A stretch of DNA of 9,917 nt from CAYQTE01 sp964420285 (GTDB lineage Bacteria > Planctomycetota > Phycisphaerae > Tepidisphaerales > Tepidisphaeraceae). Positions 5,704 to 9,917 of this stretch are shown in pieces. The DNA lies in the NCBI GenBank assembly GCA_964420285.1, contig CAYQTE010000116.1:1-9917 (forward strand). The letters run 5' to 3'. The translations under genes and the position numbers were made by a program. Every line of letters starts with the position of its first letter. Positions within the stretch are counted from its first letter, which is position 1. The notes beneath the pieces are model-generated. The model was not told the origin of the DNA. It searched no databases and worked only from the letters and a program-made list of their open reading frames with translations.

Positions 5704-8700
5704 TTACCGCGCCAGCGTCACCGACATCAGCCCAATCACCACCTCGTTCGCGTGCGTCGTCAGCGTCAGACTCTTGAGCTCCCGATCACTCCGCAGCGGC
5801 AAATCCTCCACCGTCGCTGCGCCGCCGGCCACCGTAATGTTCGAGCCGCGCCCGGCTCGCTCTGAAGCACGGTAGCTGGCCATGTCCAGCACGCGCACAT
5901 TGCCGGTCCGCAAATCCACGCGAATCGGCAACGGCTCCGGCCGCTTGAACTGGTAATCGTCGATCACGTAATCCTCATCAATCGGCCACCAGTTCGTCGG
6001 ATTCACCAGATCCAGTTTGTCGCTGCTGCCATCCGTATACGTCACCGTCACCGTCGCGTTGACGAACCGGCTCTGCATCCAGTTGGTCGAGCCAGCCATC
6101 AGCAGATACGCGTGCTGCGCGTGACCCGTCAGTGGCACCGTCGCCTCGTGCGGATAATTATCCCACTGGCTGGTGAAGATGATGTTCTTCGCCCCCGCCT
6201 CGCCCGGCGTCGCCAGCGGCACATGATTTGGCAACACCAGTTTACCGCCGTCCCGCGCCGCCACGCGACGCAGACCGCTGTCGTCCACCGCAAACGTCGC
6301 TGTCGGCCGGGCCCAGCTTCCAATCCCCTGCGTCGGAATCGCCAGCGTCGCCCCCGGCGACCGTGGCGACAGATACTTATTCTGGAAAATCTGCGTTACG
6401 CGATCATCGAATTTCCCGGACAAATCCACCGTCTCGAATTTCGCATCCGCCGGCGCGGGAAGTTGCCAATTGACGACCGTACCGGTCACAGTTGCGCCGG
6501 CAAGCTTGATTGTCACTGGAATCGTTCCCGGCAATACCGACGTCGAATTCAGAGCTATCTCGCCCGACCAATCCGATTCACTTCGCCACGGCATCTCAAC
6601 ATGCTGATAAGTCGTCTGACCGCCCAAAATAATCGTTGCGTCCGCATCGAGGTGAGGTGGCGAGTTCATCCGCAGACGGAATCGCACATGGGAGGCATCC
6701 TGATTCTCCGACGCGAGGAATTCAAAATCCCGCGTCTGATTGGGATTCAATGTGAGATCCTGCCAACTCAAAATGCCCTGCTTCTTGCCGGCAAACTGGA
6801 TCGGCGAGGCAACGTTAACAGGCATTCCGAAAATAGGCGCCAACGCAGGCGGCGGGTCCGAGAATTCTCGCAGCGTCGCGCCTGCGACAACCGGCACATT
6901 CCCCGTCCAATTCACCACCACATCAAACTGCTGCCCCGCCGGCGCCGCAATCTCAATCCGCGGCGTGCCGACCGCATCACCCAGATTCTTCCATTGCCCC
7001 GGCTGCCCGTTCACTGTCACCGACGCGATGTCATCTTTTCTAGCCACAATTTGCAGCCGCAGCGCCATCGCCTTGGTAAATCGCGGCGTTACGTGATACG
7101 TCTCCTGATCGCCGTTGCGCACGTAAGAAAAATCCACATCGGCATGATGCAGGCTGGCATGTCCCCAATCGGCCGGGAATCCCGGCCGGATCAGCAGCTC
7201 GCCCGCCATCGCATCCGGCTGAATGCCGAACAATCCCTCGATCAGCGCCCGCGAGCTTGTTCCCACCGCATCGCCGAAATCGCGCTGCGATTCGCCGCGG
7301 GCCACGTCGAACGTCGTACACATCCCCGCGTTGCCCGGACACAATCCCATGTACATGCTGTCCAGCAAACAACCCTTGAACAGCCGATATGCCACGTCGT
7401 CGCGCCCGGCCTGCCAATACGCCAAGGCCGTGTGCGCCGACTCGGCCATCACCACGTTGTTCGTCGACCACGTATACGGCATCCAGTTGGTCGTCGCGAC
7501 GGTGAACCAATCTCCCGCCGGAACGCCCGGACCCTTCAGCGGAATGTGCGCGATTTGCGTATCCACAAACCGCGACATCCGCCACGCCTCGATCGGCGTC
7601 GGCACGCGCGAATCGACCGTGTGATAGAACGTCCACACGGCCGGCGATGCGTGGGCCAGTTGCTCACCAAGGGCATCGCGGAACTCGGCATAAACGCCCT
7701 GATCGTCCAGCCACAACTGGCTGTGCATCGCCTTGAGAATGAGATCGGCCTCGGTCTTATACGGCGTCGGGTCTTTCCCGATCATCGCCGCCACGCGCGC
7801 CGCCATCGTGTTCTCGAAATAGTTGTACGCCGATGAATGCGCCGCCCCGCCGCCGTCGTATTCCAGATCGTCGCTCGCCCAGATACAGCAATAGGCGTCG
7901 TAAAGCGGACGCTTCTCCGGCCCAAACGTCCGCCGAAACAGCCGCCGTTCCCAGGCCAGATGCGCCTCGATGGCCGGCCACATCTTCCTGGCAAACTCAA
8001 CATCGCCCGTCCACAGCAGGTGGCGGAACAGATTGTCGAAGTAGACCAGGTTCATGTCATAGTGGTTCTTGGACAGATCGCCGTTGCTGTGCAGGGCCGC
8101 TTCGTTGCGGGCCAGATTCGCCGAGATATCCGCGGTGGGAATCATCGCCGGAATCGGCGATGTGTTGCGGTTCCCCGCCCAATACGTGAAATACCGCTCG
8201 GCCCGGTCGTGCCAGCCGAGTGCATCCGCCAGATACGGCCCGCGCCAGCCAATCAGCTTTGTCCGCCACGCCACCGCTCCGTGCATGAATACGCCCGTCG
8301 GCTCATCCCACACCGCATCGCCCGCCACGCACAACGCTCCCGCGGCCGCGTTGATGTACGGGTCCGGCGTGTCCACGATGATCTTCCGGGCCACCGAAAC
8401 GCGATGCCGCTCGGCCGCGTCAAACAGCGCCGGCAGATTCTCCGCCGTCATCGCCAAAAGCGCCTGCGTCGTCGCGCTGGGCGCTGTGGTCACTGTTCCC
8501 GCCGGCGCCTGTCCCAAATCGCGATAGGTCTGCAAGTCCACCGGCGTCTCGCCCGCCCGCGTCCGATGATCCAGCGCCAAATACGCCGCAGATCCCACGG
8601 CAAGATCGACTTGCCCCACAATCACCGGCTGATTCCCCGCCGATCCGATCGAAGCCAGCAGCCCTGCCGCCGAATTCCATTGCCGCGCATCGGCCGTCGC

Positions 8701-9381
8701 CAGCGTCGTACCGGCCGTGCTGGTACCCGCGATTGTCATCGCCGTGCTGGTCATCGTAAAGCCGCTGCCGTCGATCTTGAACGCATCGCCCGTGCAATAC
8801 TGCGGCAGAAGCTGAAAGAACCGCGTAACCGGCTCGCGCTCGGTGCCGATATCCCCATCGCGCGAACCGCGATCGCCATTGGCCCCGCCGTAGGCCCAGA
8901 ACAGCTTCGCCGCCCCATCTCCGCCGATCCGATCGACGCGCACGATGAATCCCTGCCGACCCGACAGCGATATTGCCGTCATGTCGATCGTCCCGCCCGC
9001 CAGGCTCGGATCGGTGATCGTGTACAGCAGCGACCCCGGCCGATACCGCGCCACGATATGCGCCGCCTCGTCCAGCCAGACCGCCTTGCCGCCCGTTTGA
9101 ATCCCCAGCCGCACATTCCCGCCCCGGCCGGGAACGTACAAACTAAACTCCGGCCGATCGCCCCCATCCACGCGGAACGCCGAATTGTCCGCATACAGCG
9201 GCCGATTGAAATACTCGGCGCTATCGGTAATGACAAAATCCCCGCCGTCTGGCGTATACCGAAGAGGGCGAACCACGCTGGCGACGGTATTGCCGCCGGC
9301 CCAAACCCGCGCCGGCAAGGAAAGCGCAAAGGCAGCAATCACCAAGACGCCGATTTCCCACGCGATCTGTGCTCGTTTCAT
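5704..9381 (-). CDS. large secreted DUF4450 protein, six-hairpin glycosidase-like
   Basis: A 1225-residue exported protein. Residues 1-28 are a signal peptide ending PARVWA. RPLRYTPDGGDFVITDSAEYFNRPLY from residue 38, then FSLYVPGRGGNVRLGI and RYRPGSLLYTITDP, is the DUF4450 domain (to about 300). Residues 330-740 look like an (alpha/alpha)6 barrel of six-hairpin glycosidases, with WASDDLEYDGGGAAHSSAYN (501-520) and TTNWMPYTWSTNN (630-642) as likely active-site loops; the catalytic acids cannot be assigned. A beta-rich linker (740-980) leads to a conserved C-terminal block, NKYLSPRSPGATLAIPTQGIG (1001-1021) and AYLLMAGSTNWMQSR (1091-1105). I recognise the same architecture from Bacteroidota polysaccharide-utilisation genes. 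It probably acts on a glycan in the periplasm or outside; the substrate is unknown. No Shine-Dalgarno site precedes the ATG. Confidence 0.75.
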   Translation of the reverse strand: MKRAQIAWEIGVLVIAAFALSLPARVWAGGNTVASVVRPLRYTPDGGDFVITDSAEYFNRPLYADNSAFRVDGGDRPEFSLYVPGRGGNVRLGIQTGGKAVWLDEAAHIVARYRPGSLLYTITDPSLAGGTIDMTAISLSGRQGFIVRVDRIGGDGAAKLFWAYGGANGDRGSRDGDIGTEREPVTRFFQLLPQYCTGDAFKIDGSGFTMTSTAMTIAGTSTAGTTLATADARQWNSAAGLLASIGSAGNQPVIVGQVDLAVGSAAYLALDHRTRAGETPVDLQTYRDLGQAPAGTVTTAPSATTQALLAMTAENLPALFDAAERHRVSVARKIIVDTPDPYINAAAGALCVAGDAVWDEPTGVFMHGAVAWRTKLIGWRGPYLADALGWHDRAERYFTYWAGNRNTSPIPAMIPTADISANLARNEAALHSNGDLSKNHYDMNLVYFDNLFRHLLWTGDVEFARKMWPAIEAHLAWERRLFRRTFGPEKRPLYDAYCCIWASDDLEYDGGGAAHSSAYNYFENTMAARVAAMIGKDPTPYKTEADLILKAMHSQLWLDDQGVYAEFRDALGEQLAHASPAVWTFYHTVDSRVPTPIEAWRMSRFVDTQIAHIPLKGPGVPAGDWFTVATTNWMPYTWSTNNVVMAESAHTALAYWQAGRDDVAYRLFKGCLLDSMYMGLCPGNAGMCTTFDVARGESQRDFGDAVGTSSRALIEGLFGIQPDAMAGELLIRPGFPADWGHASLHHADVDFSYVRNGDQETYHVTPRFTKAMALRLQIVARKDDIASVTVNGQPGQWKNLGDAVGTPRIEIAAPAGQQFDVVVNWTGNVPVVAGATLREFSDPPPALAPIFGMPVNVASPIQFAGKKQGILSWQDLTLNPNQTRDFEFLASENQDASHVRFRLRMNSPPHLDADATIILGGQTTYQHVEMPWRSESDWSGEIALNSTSVLPGTIPVTIKLAGATVTGTVVNWQLPAPADAKFETVDLSGKFDDRVTQIFQNKYLSPRSPGATLAIPTQGIGSWARPTATFAVDDSGLRRVAARDGGKLVLPNHVPLATPGEAGAKNIIFTSQWDNYPHEATVPLTGHAQHAYLLMAGSTNWMQSRFVNATVTVTYTDGSSDKLDLVNPTNWWPIDEDYVIDDYQFKRPEPLPIRVDLRTGNVRVLDMASYRASERAGRGSNITVAGGAATVEDLPLRSDRELKSLTLTTHANEVVIGLMSVTLAR

Positions 9382-9387
9382 GCCGAA

Positions 9388-9393
9388 TCTATA
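9388..9393 (-). promoter_or_regulatory. -10-like box six bases before the DUF4450 start
   Basis: TATAGA on the - strand ends six bases before the ATG. With no ribosome site in between, this would give a leaderless or nearly leaderless transcript. No convincing -35 is visible. Confidence 0.3.
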
Positions 9394-9493
9394 ACGCGCG
9401 GTGACGCCGATTGCATCACTTCGGCCACGAGCGGGCCGGAGGAACGTGTTTGAGCCGTGTGTTTAAGCTCGTCGCAGCCCCCATGCCTCCGGA

Positions 9494-9499
9494 TATACT
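9494..9499 (+). promoter_or_regulatory. -10 box for a leaderless small gene
   Basis: TATACT ends eight bases before the ATG at 9508, so transcription would begin at or next to the start codon. There is no Shine-Dalgarno site. The 126-base gap to the DUF4450 start shows no other clear promoter element. Confidence 0.4.
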
Positions 9500-9507
9500 A
9501 TTCCTAT

Positions 9508-9738
9508 ATGACCGCCGAACATTTTGAGCGCGTTGTCCGGGCCTTCCAGAAACGGGCGCCGTTTCGATCCTTCCAGGTGGAACTGGTAAGCGGCTCGCGA
9601 TTCGTGGTCGATCATCCTGAGGCAATGGTGCTCCGCGCCGGCGTCGCCGTCTTTTTGTCTGCCGCAGGCGTGCCGACGCTGTTTGACAATGAGTCCGTCG
9701 CCCAGATCACTGATGCCGCCGACCAACGCGCGGCATGA
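9508..9738 (+). CDS. small conserved protein of unknown function
   Basis: A 76-residue soluble protein. MTAEHFERVVRAFQKRAPFRSFQVELVSGSRFVVDHPEAM follows the pattern of a small family common in planctomycetes, in which a short helix is followed by 'PFRPF.L.L.DGR...V.HPE' and further beta-strands. The later DNESVAQITDA fits its last strand. No catalytic residue is evident and the function is unknown. An in-frame GTG at 9457 would add 17 residues unlike the family, so I chose the ATG at 9508, which also sits at leaderless distance from TATACT. Confidence 0.7.
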   Translation: MTAEHFERVVRAFQKRAPFRSFQVELVSGSRFVVDHPEAMVLRAGVAVFLSAAGVPTLFDNESVAQITDAADQRAA

Positions 9739-9832
9739 TTATCGACGAGCGTTGCACCCCGAAACCGCCCGTCATGCCATCCTCCTCCTACTCTTCCTCC
9801 TAATCCTAATCGCAGTCGGCATAAGATCTTAG
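9713..9832 (+). CDS. possible 39-residue membrane peptide
   Basis: A short frame starts at an ATG inside the end of the preceding gene (26-base overlap, +1 frame) and ends at TAG 9830-9832. Residues 1-21 are polar and basic (MPPTNARHDYRRALHPETAR...), followed by one membrane segment, AILLLLFLLILIAVGI, and a two-residue tail. A TTG at 9752 is a shorter alternative start. The hydrophobic part arises from a pyrimidine-rich stretch (about 9778-9810), which can encode Leu/Ile by chance, and no ribosome site is clear. Confidence 0.35.
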   Translation: MPPTNARHDYRRALHPETARHAILLLLFLLILIAVGIRS

Positions 9833-9917
9833 CGACGAAGACGCGGTCCGCCGGCCCATATTGCCACCCTCATTTCCAGCCGAATATCGCGGTTTCGCCC
9901 CCCAAATCGCGACGAAA
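9833..9917. other. unassigned end of window
   Basis: No supported feature in these 85 bases. On the - strand two frames run in from the window edge, one ending near 9834 (...EMRVAIWAGGPRLRR) and the other near 9804. Either could be the tail of a gene beyond the window, but neither is recognisable. Confidence 0.2.

Noticed and set aside
6112..9453. Two very long + strand frames (6112-7836 and 7837-9453)
   Set aside because: Both are antisense to the DUF4450 gene. Their products are extremely Arg/His/Pro-rich with no family pattern, as expected from the complement of a GC-rich gene.

Overview
The window is a GC-rich piece of bacterial chromosome. It most likely comes from a planctomycete or another PVC-group bacterium. 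The reasons are the protein styles: a membrane-anchored 'FSPPGGGF..FMPGTP' protein, a small 'APFRSFQVELVSGSRFVVDHPE' protein, a DUF4450 protein and a MetA-type outer-membrane channel, together with genes that often lack a clear Shine-Dalgarno site. The assignment is inferred from recognised sequence styles, not from a database search. No rRNA, tRNA, CRISPR array, transposase or phage gene was seen.

Layout. Positions 1-727 carry the tail of a probable membrane protein and an anchored protein of unknown function, both on +. Positions 784-2669 (-) hold mntR, a DtxR-family metal-dependent repressor, followed by a gene resembling carotenoid 1,2-hydratase (CrtC, lipocalin-like fold). The second gene is interrupted, without loss of frame, by a REPIN-like pair of inverted palindromic repeats at 1397-1521. 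Positions 2670-2804 are a compact divergent control region with two face-to-face promoters and several perfect inverted repeats. Positions 2805-5653 (+) hold mntH (NRAMP Mn/Fe transporter), a universal stress protein and an outer-membrane beta-barrel protein with a signal peptide, arranged like an operon. Positions 5704-9381 (-) hold one very large secreted protein of 1225 residues, DUF4450 with a six-hairpin-glycosidase-like core, probably acting on polysaccharide. Positions 9508-9832 (+) hold a 76-residue conserved small protein and a possible 39-residue membrane peptide overlapping its end.

How the genes fit together. The centre reads as a metal homeostasis module. MntR probably senses Mn2+ (or Fe2+) and shuts off mntH from operators overlapping the mntH -10 region. 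The stress protein and outer-membrane channel downstream would then be co-regulated with the inner-membrane importer. The hydratase-like gene lies downstream of mntR on the same strand and may share its transcript, but nothing visible ties its function to metal. The DUF4450 gene and the genes at the two ends look independent of this module.
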